Shown: positions 7,525 through 14,688, numbered from the stretch's first letter. The stretch is 14,865 bases of DNA from an uncultured Oscillospiraceae bacterium (GCA_900757655.1 CAAEOT010000032.1:1-14865), one strand, 5' to 3'. Notes: a model not told the origin generated them from the sequence alone. Numbers and translations are program-made.

Positions 7525-8265
7525 ATGGAAGAGGATCTTCTGCGCCGCGCGGCCGATCTGGCTGAGCGCTGTGAGCGCACGGCGACGGTCACATCCACGG
7601 CGTTTCTGACCCCGGCGGAGCAGTACGCACTCACGAACTGGGCCCGTCACCGTGACTGCACGCTCGTGCTGCACGGCGGCGGCGAGGGCTGCGAGCGGCG
7701 GGCGGCGTTTTTCCTGCCGTTTTACCTCACGGCCGAGGACTTTGACCCCGCGGAGCACCTGCGCGCCGTGCACTTTTCAGCGCCGTTCGGCGCGCCCGGC
7801 CACCGGGACTATCTCGGCGCGATCCTCGGCCTCGGCATCCGGCGTGAGTGGGTCGGCGACATCCTCGTGCAGGCGCACGGCGCATATGTGTTCTGCCTGC
7901 CGAGCGTGGCCCCGGCGCTGCTGGAGCTGGAGCAGGTGGGCCGCACGGGCGTGAAGGCGGCGGCCGCAGAGCTGGCTGCCGTGCCGGTGCCGGAGCGGAA
8001 GGTGCGCCCCGTAACGTTCACGGTGCAGTCGGCGCGGCTGGATGCGGTCGTGAGCGGGATGTTTCGTCTCTCGCGCACGAGCGCCGCAGCGCAGATCCGC
8101 GCGGGCGCGGTGCACCTGAACTATTCAGAGTGTCTGCGGCCGGATGCGCCGGTCGCGCCCGGCGACGTGCTGTCGCTGCGCGGCGCGGGCAAGGGCAGCG
8201 TCACGGAAGTGGGCGGCATGTCACGCAAGGGGCGGCAGTTCGTCACGGCGGAGCTGTGGCAGTGA
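7525..8265 (+). CDS. ylmH: YlmH-family S4-domain RNA-binding protein
   Basis: This 246-residue cytoplasmic protein has a YlmH-type N-terminal part; the family signature region GHRDYLGAILGLGIRREWVGDI spans residues 92-113, with key residues G92, R94, D95 and the G-x-x-R-x-x-x-G-D pattern. A C-terminal S4 RNA-binding fold (about 168-222) contains ARLDAVVSGMF, SRTSAAAQIRAGAVHLN and PGDVLSLRG. YlmH of B. subtilis binds ribosomal large subunits and has been linked to ribosome-associated quality control. In most Firmicutes ylmH sits in the cell-division cluster beside sepF and divIVA; here it follows the GTPase-NYN gene instead. ATG at 7525 is chosen over GTG at 7516 because GGGAGG (7511-7516) is 8 bases upstream. 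The ribosome site overlaps the preceding stop codon (7517-7519), which implies translational coupling. Confidence 0.88.
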   Translation: MEEDLLRRAADLAERCERTATVTSTAFLTPAEQYALTNWARHRDCTLVLHGGGEGCERRAAFFLPFYLTAEDFDPAEHLRAVHFSAPFGAPGHRDYLGAILGLGIRREWVGDILVQAHGAYVFCLPSVAPALLELEQVGRTGVKAAAAELAAVPVPERKVRPVTFTVQSARLDAVVSGMFRLSRTSAAAQIRAGAVHLNYSECLRPDAPVAPGDVLSLRGAGKGSVTEVGGMSRKGRQFVTAELWQ

Positions 8266-8324
8266 ACCTGCTTTTCAGATAAACAAATTGCCCGTGCCGG
8301 GAACACCGGTTCGGACAATACAGA

Positions 8325-8359
8325 AAAAAATCTCCGGAGGGAAACTCCGGAGATTTTTT
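8325..8359. terminator. Bidirectional intrinsic terminator between convergent genes
   Basis: A 15-bp perfect stem, AAAAAATCTCCGGAG (8325-8339) with CTCCGGAGATTTTTT (8345-8359), encloses a 5-base loop. A-tract on one side and T-tract on the other let it work on both strands. It serves ylmH from the left and the membrane protein gene at 8374-9870 from the right. Confidence 0.92.
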
Positions 8360-8373
8360 ATAGATACCGTGCA

Positions 8374-9870
8374 TTACTCAGCGGTCTTGTCGTCGGCAGC
8401 AGGAGCGGCGGCCGGCTCATCGACCGGAACTGCCACGGGAGCGGCAGCGGCGGCAGCCTGGGCGGCGACGGCCTTCTGCGAACGCTTGTAAGCGCCGGAG
8501 ACGACACACGCGATGATCGCAAACAGGATCGCAACGATGGCCAGAATGACGATCGCAACGAACTGGGTGTGACCCGTGAACTCATAGGTGTAGGCACCGG
8601 CCTCGCCATAGCGGCAGGCGAACGTGTAGCCGGTGTAGCCGGTGAGCATACCGATGACGTTGCCGGCAGCGGCGATGACGGCAGAGATGATGCCGCAGAC
8701 GGAGGCGGTCACGATCTTGCCCTTGCTGATGCGGATCACGGACAGGATGCCGAACAGGCCCGCGATGAGGCCAAGGACGGACGCGAGGAGCATCGTGGCG
8801 ACGACGCCGAGTCTGCCCATGACTTCCTTGGTGACGGCGCCGGTCTGGTAGACCTCGATGTAGTCCTTACCGGCCTGACCGACGGCGCGGCAGTTTTCGA
8901 GGTTGAGGTACTGGCAGCCGTTGACGACGCGGATCTCACCGTTGTCATCGAGCTCCCAGATGGAGAAGTTGTCGCCATAGCGCTCTTTGAGGATATCGGC
9001 AACGCTCGGGCACATTTTCTTGTCGCCGTTGCCTTCGTCGTTCATGTAAGCAGGCTGGCTCATCAGGAGCTCGCAGCCGGCAGCGACCTGCGCGCAGCCG
9101 TCCTCAAACACGCCCAGCTGCTTCTTGCCGTCGGCCAGCTGATTGCCACCGTTGGCGAGGTCCACTTCGCCCTGCGCGAGCTGCTTCTCAGCGTCTCTGA
9201 GCTGAGCCTCGCCTGCGGCGATGGCCTTCTCGGCCTCGGCCAGCTGGACCAGACCGTCTTCATACTGCTTGAGCTGCGCCTTGCCGTCCGCGACCATCTG
9301 CTGGATGTAAGCCGGCAGGTCGGTCACATCGTCCGGAATGACCAGACCCTTGCTGGCCGCGATCGGACGCACGACGGAGACGAACCACGCCTGGGCGCTC
9401 GAGAAGCCGCCGAGGTTGGCGATGGTGCCGTCACGGAACTCGACATACTGGTTGACGTAGGGCATGAGGGGCTCAATCTTGGCGAGGGTAGCCTTGCCTT
9501 CATTGTAGGCTGCGGTGTTGTCCTCAATCTGCTTCTTGCCGGCGGCGTAGGCGGCCTTGCCTTCCTCGAGCTGCTTCTTGCCGGCGTAGTAGGCGGCGTA
9601 GCCCGCGGAGAGCGTCGATTTGCCTTCGGAGTAGGAGATCAGGCCGGCGGTGTAAGTGTCCACGCCGGCGAGGTACGTGCCCTCGTTCTCCTGCAGCTGG
9701 TCAAGGCCGGCATTGAGCGTGTCGATGGCGTCCAGACCCTCTTTCGCGTCCTCCTCCTTGTACTCTTTGACATTCATGATGTCGCTGATGCTGGACACTC
9801 CGGCAAACAGGCCGAAGATACTCGCAGCAATCAGGCAGACGCTGATGATCGTGAGTAATACTTTTTTCAT
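8374..9870 (-). CDS. Membrane protein with long glycine-heptad helical ectodomain (YhgE/Pip-like architecture)
   Basis: This 498-residue protein has one N-terminal membrane segment (about 5-27), a large soluble region (28-350), three C-terminal membrane helices (about 353-379, 386-410, 435-460) and an Ala/Pro-rich cytoplasmic-looking tail. The soluble region holds two tracts of seven-residue repeats with Gly and aromatic or Leu residues: LSAGYAAYYAGKKQLEEGK (88-105, and neighbours from about 55 to 130) and KQLAQGEVDLANGGNQLADGK (approximately 229-249; L, G and K recur). This resembles the helical part of YhgE/Pip phage-receptor-like and MmpL-associated proteins, in which such repeats form long extracytoplasmic helices. 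No family assignment is certain and the function is unknown. GGAGGAACGAC directly precedes ATG at 9870. The gene has its own promoter and no operon partner. Confidence 0.8.
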   Translation of the reverse strand: MKKVLLTIISVCLIAASIFGLFAGVSSISDIMNVKEYKEEDAKEGLDAIDTLNAGLDQLQENEGTYLAGVDTYTAGLISYSEGKSTLSAGYAAYYAGKKQLEEGKAAYAAGKKQIEDNTAAYNEGKATLAKIEPLMPYVNQYVEFRDGTIANLGGFSSAQAWFVSVVRPIAASKGLVIPDDVTDLPAYIQQMVADGKAQLKQYEDGLVQLAEAEKAIAAGEAQLRDAEKQLAQGEVDLANGGNQLADGKKQLGVFEDGCAQVAAGCELLMSQPAYMNDEGNGDKKMCPSVADILKERYGDNFSIWELDDNGEIRVVNGCQYLNLENCRAVGQAGKDYIEVYQTGAVTKEVMGRLGVVATMLLASVLGLIAGLFGILSVIRISKGKIVTASVCGIISAVIAAAGNVIGMLTGYTGYTFACRYGEAGAYTYEFTGHTQFVAIVILAIVAILFAIIACVVSGAYKRSQKAVAAQAAAAAAPVAVPVDEPAAAPAADDKTAE

Positions 9871-9926
9871 GTCGTTCCTCCACTCATTTAAGCATTTTTC
9901 AGTCTAATACCGAACGCTTGACCTAA

Positions 9927-9955
9927 ACTATATCTTAAATTTCACAAAATCGCAA
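9927..9955 (-). promoter_or_regulatory. Sigma-A promoter of the heptad-repeat membrane protein gene
   Basis: On the minus strand there is TTGCGA (9955-9950), a 17-bp spacer and TATAGT (9932-9927), giving a leader of about 50 bases before ATG at 9870. The -10 matches 5 of 6 and the -35 4 of 6 consensus bases. Confidence 0.7.
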
Positions 9956-10128
9956 GAGAAACCGGTCAAATCTTTTTCCGGCGTAAAAAAATTGTCTTTT
10001 TCAACAAATGTGAAAGGAATTGTTGTGCAGATTTTCCGTTTTCTACTTCTCTGAATTGGGGGATTCTTGCTGCTGGTTCAACATATTCGCCCGGGTGTGA
10101 AAACTTGTCTCCAAACGCACAAAGCGAG
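9956..10128. other. AT-richer intergenic stretch with no recognised gene
   Basis: Between the promoter of the heptad-repeat membrane protein gene and the mntP terminator lie about 170 bases that are clearly AT-richer than the flanking genes. I see no coding frame with a ribosome site, no strong hairpin and no known RNA. A weak TTGT/ACAA stem followed by T residues near 9985-10010 on the minus strand is too small to call. Confidence 0.5.
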
Positions 10129-10162
10129 AAAAAACTCCACAATCCGGGCGGGATCGTGGAGT
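10129..10162 (-). terminator. Intrinsic terminator of mntP
   Basis: On the minus strand ACTCCACGATCC (10162-10151) pairs with GGATTGTGGAGT (10145-10134), with one G-T pair and a 5-base loop, followed by a run of T. It lies 16 bases after the mntP stop codon. A-tracts flank both sides, so weak activity on the plus strand is possible. Confidence 0.88.
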
Positions 10163-10177
10163 AAAAACGATCTTTTG

Positions 10178-10741
10178 TTACAAAACGCCGAGGTGCTCGA
10201 GCAGGATCTTTGTGCCGAGCAGGATGAGGATCACGCCGCCGGCGAACTCGGCCTTGCGCTTGTAGTGCAGGCCGAACACGTTGCCGAGCCGGATGCCGGC
10301 CGCGGAAAAGACGAAGGTGATCGAGCCGATGAGCGCAACGGCGGGCACGATGCGCGTGCCGGGCAGGAACGCGAACGTGATGCCGACGGCGAGCGCGTCG
10401 ATACTTGTTGCAATCGCCAGCAGGAGCATGGTCTTGAACGCGAGCGAGCCGTCGAGCTTGTCCTCGTCCTTGGACAGCGCCTCGCGGATCATGTTGCCGC
10501 CGATGATGCCCAGCAGCACGAATGCGATCCAGTGGTCGACGGAGGTGACAAACTGCTCAAACTGCGTGCCAAGCAGATAGCCCAGCAGCGGCATGAGCGC
10601 CTGAAAACCGCCGAACCACAATCCTGCGATGCAGCATTCCTTCCACGATACGCGCTGCAGCGCCAGCCCCTTGCAGATGGAGACGGCAAACGCATCCATC
10701 GACAGACCGACTGCCAGCACGACCAGTTCCCAAAACCCCAT
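10178..10741 (-). CDS. mntP: MntP-type manganese efflux pump
   Basis: This 187-residue inner-membrane protein has six predicted helices and matches the usual MntP length. It exports Mn(II) to prevent manganese toxicity. The two pseudo-symmetric metal-site motifs are present: GLSMDAFAVSI (12-22, with D16) and TSIDALAVGI (112-121, with D115), corresponding to the conserved membrane aspartates of the family. FGGFQALMPLLGY (43-55) and LGIIGGNMIREAL (77-89) also fit. The start at 10741 (MGFWEL) is chosen over upstream in-frame codons because it gives the family length and lies about 30 bases after the predicted transcription start. The ribosome site is modest (AAGGGACGTGAAG). No yybP-ykoY manganese riboswitch fits in the short leader. 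It is separated from the upstream CooT-like gene by a terminator. Confidence 0.93.
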   Translation of the reverse strand: MGFWELVVLAVGLSMDAFAVSICKGLALQRVSWKECCIAGLWFGGFQALMPLLGYLLGTQFEQFVTSVDHWIAFVLLGIIGGNMIREALSKDEDKLDGSLAFKTMLLLAIATSIDALAVGITFAFLPGTRIVPAVALIGSITFVFSAAGIRLGNVFGLHYKRKAEFAGGVILILLGTKILLEHLGVL

Positions 10742-10774
10742 ATCTTCACGTCCCTTTTCCCGCAGATTCCCTAT

Positions 10775-10803
10775 ACTATAAAGGAAAGGACAGGAAAATA
10801 CAA
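10775..10803 (-). promoter_or_regulatory. Sigma-A promoter of mntP
   Basis: On the minus strand there is TTGTAT (10803-10798), a 17-bp spacer and TATAGT (10780-10775). The predicted leader is only about 25-30 bases. The promoter lies immediately downstream of the terminator of the CooT-like operon, so mntP is an independent unit. Confidence 0.7.
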
Positions 10804-10827
10804 GAAAAACCTGCACCCGGGATACAG

Positions 10828-10859
10828 AAAAACCGGCGTCCGGATGCTCCGGACGCCGG
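10828..10859 (-). terminator. Intrinsic terminator of the His-rich/CooT-like operon
   Basis: On the minus strand CCGGCGTCCGGA (10859-10848) and TCCGGACGCCGG (10844-10833) form a perfect 12-bp stem with a 3-base loop, followed by five T residues. It lies 14 bases after the stop of the CooT-like gene. Confidence 0.92.
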
Positions 10860-10873
10860 CTGGCAGCTTCGCT

Positions 10874-11062
10874 TCAGCAGGGTTCGATGAGGATGACGTT
10901 GCTCATCAGGTCTACTTTCTTGAGTTTGCCGGGGACGATCTTGCGGATCCCCATCAGGTCGGTCAGCGTGACGTTCTCGCCGTCGGCGGACACGTTGCAC
11001 ACGCGCGAGCAGACAAGGTTCTGTTTGCCGTCCTTGATCTCATATGCATCAGAAAGACACAT
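10874..11062 (-). CDS. CooT-family nickel-binding protein
   Basis: This 62-residue protein begins MCLSDAYEI and ends in the family's DLMSNVILIEP-type beta strand. It matches CooT, a small dimeric SH3-like protein from Rhodospirillum rubrum that binds one Ni(II) per dimer through Cys2, which is conserved here. IRKIVPGKLKKVDLM (residues 39-53) is the typical core. CooT assists nickel loading of carbon monoxide dehydrogenase in R. rubrum, but homologues are widespread in anaerobes lacking nearby CODH genes, and none is visible here. AAGGAG lies 9 bases upstream of ATG. It follows the His-rich gene by 24 bases, so the two form an operon. The metal in vivo is inferred. Confidence 0.88.
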   Translation of the reverse strand: MCLSDAYEIKDGKQNLVCSRVCNVSADGENVTLTDLMGIRKIVPGKLKKVDLMSNVILIEPC

Positions 11063-11086
11063 GGTCGTTCGCTCCTTTTTTACCCG

Positions 11087-11368
11087 TTATGCCTGTTTGG
11101 CAAGCTCGAGGGCTTTTTCGAGCTTGTCGTTGCCGTGGTCAAATGCATGCAGTGCCTCAGCCAGCGCCGCGGCCGCTTCGGTCTTGCCCTCATCCTCCAG
11201 CGCGTGGCAGATGTCGTGCAGCTCGTCAGCGTGATGGCGGTTGTGGTCGAGCATATAGTTCAGCAGCGCCAGCACTTCCTCGGGGCTCATCGGCTTATCG
11301 CCGGAGTGCTCATGGCTGTGCGGGTGGCAGTGATGTGCATGATCGTGATCGTGTTCATGTTCGTGCAT
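11087..11368 (-). CDS. Small histidine-rich protein, putative metal (nickel) chaperone or store
   Basis: This 93-residue protein has 11 His among its first 21 residues (MHEHEHDHDHAHHCHPHS..), plus Asp/Glu and Cys14, an obvious divalent-metal-binding tail. The remaining ~70 residues are predicted helical (EEVLALLNYMLDHNRHHADE, then EAAAALAEALHAFDHG) with further His. No signal peptide, so it is cytoplasmic. ATG at 11368 is chosen because AAGGAG is 8 bases upstream; a GTG nine bases earlier would abut the ribosome site. Its partner gene is CooT-like. In R. rubrum, cooT lies next to cooJ, which encodes a His-rich nickel chaperone. The order of His tail and helical part here is reversed relative to CooJ, so I call it analogous, not homologous. 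Nickel or cobalt binding is inference. Confidence 0.8.
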   Translation of the reverse strand: MHEHEHDHDHAHHCHPHSHEHSGDKPMSPEEVLALLNYMLDHNRHHADELHDICHALEDEGKTEAAAALAEALHAFDHGNDKLEKALELAKQA

Positions 11369-11441
11369 GGGAAACACTCCTTTCTAAGTGGGGCAGGGCT
11401 GCCGTACGGAAAAATCACCCTGCTCTGAATGGATTATCAAA

Positions 11442-11470
11442 AGTTTATCATATTCTCTTGTAAGAATCAA
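11442..11470 (-). promoter_or_regulatory. Promoter of the His-rich/CooT-like operon
   Basis: On the minus strand there is TTGATT (11470-11465), a 17-bp spacer and TAAACT (11447-11442); an overlapping TATGAT a few bases upstream is an alternative -10. The leader is about 65-70 bases. No clear NikR or Fur-type palindrome is seen. Confidence 0.5.
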
Positions 11471-11501
11471 CAATTTTTTGCCCCCGGATGTGATAAAAGA
11501 C

Positions 11502-11530
11502 TTGTAAATTGTGCGCGAATATGTTAATCT
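11502..11530 (+). promoter_or_regulatory. Weak candidate promoter of the 2-hydroxyacyl-CoA dehydratase operon
   Basis: TTGTAA (11502-11507), a 17-bp spacer and TAATCT (11525-11530). The -35 matches 4 of 6 and the -10 only 3 of 6 consensus bases; an overlapping TATGTT at 11520-11525 is another possible -10. It is the best candidate in a region that otherwise lacks good boxes, and would give a leader of about 195 bases. Confidence 0.3.
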
Positions 11531-11733
11531 GTTGACGTGATAACGGAAGCTATCCTTGCGTTTTCGGACGGAATGCTTTGAAGTGTTACATAAGGGTGGT
11601 ACGCTTCGGAGAACCGCACGTTTCGGCCGGGATCACAGCGACTGCTTCCCATGTCCGTGACCACCATGGGGGAACGCCCCCGGCGAGCCCAATCAAACGA
11701 AAACCATAAAAAAGGGAAGAAGAGGTGTAACAT
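11531..11733 (+). promoter_or_regulatory. Long structured leader of the 2-hydroxyacyl-CoA dehydratase operon, class unknown
   Basis: About 200 non-coding bases precede the TTG start. Several mutually exclusive pairings are possible. GGTGGT (11595-11600) can pair with ACCACC (11660-11665). CCCATG (11648-11653) can pair with CATGGG (11665-11670). GGGGG (11668-11672) can instead pair with CCCCC (11677-11681). TCAC (11633-11636) can pair with GTGA (11657-11660). The last 35 bases are purine-rich and unstructured, carrying the ribosome site. No T-run terminator follows, so control, if any, would be translational or by processing. I do not recognise a known riboswitch class. Confidence 0.4.
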
Positions 11734-12939
11734 TTGAAGGATTTAAAGCATCTGATCTACTTTGAGAACCTTCTTGACAGCGCCAACAACGAGCTCGTGC
11801 AGCAGGCCAAGGATGAGGGTATGCACCCCATCGCTTACACTTGCTATCACATGCCCGAAGTGGTCCTCAACGTAGACAACTGTTTCTCGGTCAGACTTCG
11901 TGCGCCGAAGACAGGTTCATTCGACATCGCATCCTACTACATGTCCAACTACACCTGCGAGTACTGCAGAGCACTCGTGGAGCGTGCGATCGAGGGCGGC
12001 TATAACTTCCTCGACGCCATCGCTGGTGTGGACGCCTGCGCGGAGATGAACCGCTGCATGGAGAACATCGAGCTGGTCGCTGCCCCCGACATGCCCAACA
12101 AGAAGATGTTCGTTACCCACTGCGATATCCCGTACAAAGTCAAGGACTACACCCTCAAGCACTACGTCACGCAGATCCGCAACCGCTTCCTGAACGTTCT
12201 GGCCGAGACCTACGGCGTTGATACGTCCGACGAGGCGCTGCGCAAGGCTGTTGCCGAGCACAATGAGGTCTGCAAGATCATCACCGAGATCGGCGACATG
12301 CGCAAGCTCGAGAATCCGCCCATCACCGGTTATGAGTTCCATGTCCTCAACCTGGTTACTTACTGCTGCCCGAAGAGCAAGATCCTCCCGTACCTGAAGG
12401 AAACGCTGGCAGAGATCAAGAAGAGAAAAGTCGACGCAAAGCCGTGGTATCGCTGCCGTGTGGCCCTCATCGGTTCCGAGATCGATGACCTCGACATGAC
12501 CCGCATGGTCGAAGACGCCGGCGCGATGATCGTTGCCGACCGTTTCTGCTTCGGCAGCACCCCGGGCCGTGAAGTCATCGAGCTCAACGATACGGACGAT
12601 GTCCTTACGCAGATCTGCGCCCACTACCTGAAGACCACTCAGTGCCCGCGTTATATGAGCCAGGAGAAGATCCAGGAGCGCCGCGACACGATCAACCGTC
12701 TCGCCACCGAGAACGGTGCCGAAGGCATCATCTACGAATCCATGAAGTTCTGCGATTTCTGGGCATTCGAGCGCGCGCTGGCAAGCCACATCATGAACGA
12801 AGAGTATGGCTGGCCGGTCCTGTCCATCGACCGCCCGTACATGGCTCGCTCCTCCGGTCAGCTCCGCACGAGATTGCAGGCCTTTGTCGAGAGCCTTGAG
12901 ATCAAGCAGATTCATAAGGCTGCGAAGGAGGACAAATAA
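11734..12939 (+). CDS. 2-hydroxyacyl-CoA dehydratase / benzoyl-CoA reductase family subunit (HgdB/BcrC-like)
   Basis: This 401-residue protein belongs to the HGD-D family, which binds a [4Fe-4S] cluster and, after ATP-driven one-electron reduction by an HgdC/BcrA-type activator, carries out radical dehydration of 2-hydroxyacyl-CoA or ring reduction. Visible features are TCYHMPE (36-42), YTCEYCRA (73-80), a substrate-domain stretch FVTHCDIPYKVKD (126-138), TYCCP (209-213) and ESMKFCDFWAFE (335-346). C37, C75/C78 and C340 are plausible cluster ligands by family spacing. The start is TTG at 11734, with AGAGGTG about 7 bases upstream and the family N-terminus following directly. The next gene starts at the base after its stop codon. 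The substrate cannot be predicted. Confidence 0.85.
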   Translation: MKDLKHLIYFENLLDSANNELVQQAKDEGMHPIAYTCYHMPEVVLNVDNCFSVRLRAPKTGSFDIASYYMSNYTCEYCRALVERAIEGGYNFLDAIAGVDACAEMNRCMENIELVAAPDMPNKKMFVTHCDIPYKVKDYTLKHYVTQIRNRFLNVLAETYGVDTSDEALRKAVAEHNEVCKIITEIGDMRKLENPPITGYEFHVLNLVTYCCPKSKILPYLKETLAEIKKRKVDAKPWYRCRVALIGSEIDDLDMTRMVEDAGAMIVADRFCFGSTPGREVIELNDTDDVLTQICAHYLKTTQCPRYMSQEKIQERRDTINRLATENGAEGIIYESMKFCDFWAFERALASHIMNEEYGWPVLSIDRPYMARSSGQLRTRLQAFVESLEIKQIHKAAKEDK

Positions 12940-14688
12940 ATGCTGAAAAGTAACATTGCATGGATGAAGAAAAATGTCCCCTCCGACCTGAAGGTCTGGA
13001 AGGGCATGATCCAGGATATCGACTGGTCCCAGGTCGCAGCGAAGACCAAGCTGAGCCTCCAGCGCGATAAGGACCGCATCACGGCCGAGTTCAAGGAATT
13101 CGCCGCCATGGACACCAGCGCCAAGATCGATTGGCTCATGAACGGCGACCGTCACCTCGGTTACCTGTATAAGAAAGACGCCATCGCGTTTGCCCGCCGT
13201 GAGTGGAAGGGCCTCAAGAGCGTCGGCTACGACTTTGTCGGCTGGCTGAAGATCTGGGGCGGCATGCTCAACATGGTCATGAAGGACCCCGTGTCCATTA
13301 TGCTGGCCGTGTTCGAGTACCACTGGTTCGCTTCCTACCTGGCTACCCCGGCTGTGGTCGACCGCAGCGTGTTCGGCCGCCGCGGCAAGCTGCTGCAGGC
13401 TGACTTTGATATGTGGGTCGCCATTACCCACTGGGCCGAGGATCTGATCGCCAACCTCATCATGGCGGACGCGAAGATCGGCGGCAACCAGAAGATCAAC
13501 AAGCGCATCATCATGTTCGACGAAATGACGATGGCGCAGATGATGGCCGGCTTCCCGAACCTGCTCGGCATCCCGTACCAGATGATCCCGGTCTTCATGG
13601 TCTCCGAAATGGACCAGCTGACCCTCATCCCGTACATCGACGCCATCGAGAGCTACGGCCTTCCGTCCGATACCTGCCCGCTGCCGACGGCTGAGTGCGG
13701 CTGCGCGGTCAAGGACGAGTACCCGATGTGCGGCCAGGGCTTCATCGCCTCCTCCATGCCGTGCGACGGTTCCGTCATGGCGACGTCCTTCCAGGATCGC
13801 CGCTTCAGCAAGTTCATGCCGAGCTACCCGCTGTGCATGCCCGTCCGTTACGACGACGAGGACACCACCGAGATGGCGGCTGCCGACATGAAGGACTGCA
13901 TCCACTGGGTCGAGGGTCTCACCGGCGAGACCTGGAACTGGGACACTTACTTCGCCACCATGGAGAAGATGAACGAGTGCACCAGACTCGAGATGGAGAA
14001 GTGGGAGATCAACAAGACCCATTATCCGCAGCTGGTCGGTTCCTCCTTCGAGCTGTTCCGTAAGTGGAACTACGAGATGGACGGCGGCCTGTTCCCCGAA
14101 GGTCTGAAGACGCAGCGCAAGATCTGCAAGACCATGATGGAGACCTACGAGAAGAAGCTGCCCGCATACGTCGGCGGCTATGAGAAGTACCGTGCGCTCA
14201 TCTGGAGCTGCCCGGCTCACTTCTATGCCAACTTCTCCAACTGGCTGGCCAACTGCTGGGGCATCTACGCGCTGACCGAGATGGAAGCGCTGAATATGAC
14301 CAAGATGCTCAACACCACCGACAAGGAAGAGGCCATCAACGACCTCTGCCGTCTGTACGAGCGCATGGTCATGCGCCGCCACACCAACGGCGGCCACGAT
14401 CACGTTCTGGGCGAGCTGTGGAGACAGTGCGAGAACTTCAACGCGAACGTTGTTATCATGTATCAGCACGTCTGCTGCAAGACGATGGCCGGCCTGCAGG
14501 GCCTGTTCGACGATCAGGCTCGTGAGCTCGGTATCCACCTGATCTGGGTCGAGCACGACCTGATGGATCCGCGTACCGTTTCCCGTAAGGACATGCGCGG
14601 CCGTGTGAACAACTACATGGTCAACGTCATGCACGCGGAGCCGGTCGACCCGACGCTCATTGACATCGATGACGAGGTCACCTGGTAA
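12940..14688 (+). CDS. Large 2-hydroxyacyl-CoA dehydratase-family subunit
   Basis: This 582-residue protein is the likely partner of the 401-residue subunit. The C-terminal ~340 residues carry HGD-D-like features: SDTCPLPTAECGC (243-255), YPMCGQGFIASSMPCDGS (261-278), WSCPAHFYANFSNWLANCWG (422-441) and YQHVCCKTMAGLQG (508-521). Cys246, 253, 255, 264, 275 and 512/513 are cluster-ligand candidates. The first ~240 residues, rich in Trp, Met and Lys, extend beyond the usual 380-480-residue length of characterised subunits; I recognise no separate domain there. AAGGAGG (12925-12931) within the preceding gene precedes ATG at 12940, and stop and start are adjacent, so translation is coupled. It is soluble and cytoplasmic. 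The order small subunit, large subunit, activator suggests a complete enzyme system. Confidence 0.82.
   Translation: MLKSNIAWMKKNVPSDLKVWKGMIQDIDWSQVAAKTKLSLQRDKDRITAEFKEFAAMDTSAKIDWLMNGDRHLGYLYKKDAIAFARREWKGLKSVGYDFVGWLKIWGGMLNMVMKDPVSIMLAVFEYHWFASYLATPAVVDRSVFGRRGKLLQADFDMWVAITHWAEDLIANLIMADAKIGGNQKINKRIIMFDEMTMAQMMAGFPNLLGIPYQMIPVFMVSEMDQLTLIPYIDAIESYGLPSDTCPLPTAECGCAVKDEYPMCGQGFIASSMPCDGSVMATSFQDRRFSKFMPSYPLCMPVRYDDEDTTEMAAADMKDCIHWVEGLTGETWNWDTYFATMEKMNECTRLEMEKWEINKTHYPQLVGSSFELFRKWNYEMDGGLFPEGLKTQRKICKTMMETYEKKLPAYVGGYEKYRALIWSCPAHFYANFSNWLANCWGIYALTEMEALNMTKMLNTTDKEEAINDLCRLYERMVMRRHTNGGHDHVLGELWRQCENFNANVVIMYQHVCCKTMAGLQGLFDDQARELGIHLIWVEHDLMDPRTVSRKDMRGRVNNYMVNVMHAEPVDPTLIDIDDEVTW

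Noticed and set aside
11589..11608. T-box-like sequence (AAGGGTGGTACG) in the dehydratase leader
   Set aside because: The first ten bases resemble the T-box core, but the following CCGCG is missing, no terminator stem with T-run follows, and no Stem I specifier could be recognised upstream.
11524..11733. Minus-strand frame of 69 residues in the dehydratase leader
   Set aside because: There is no ribosome site before its start and it lies across the leader hairpins; the composition does not look like a real protein.
11917..14634. Long minus-strand open frame opposite the dehydratase genes
   Set aside because: It spans two clear plus-strand genes, has no ribosome site and gives a low-complexity His/Val/Leu-rich product typical of antisense frames in GC-rich DNA.
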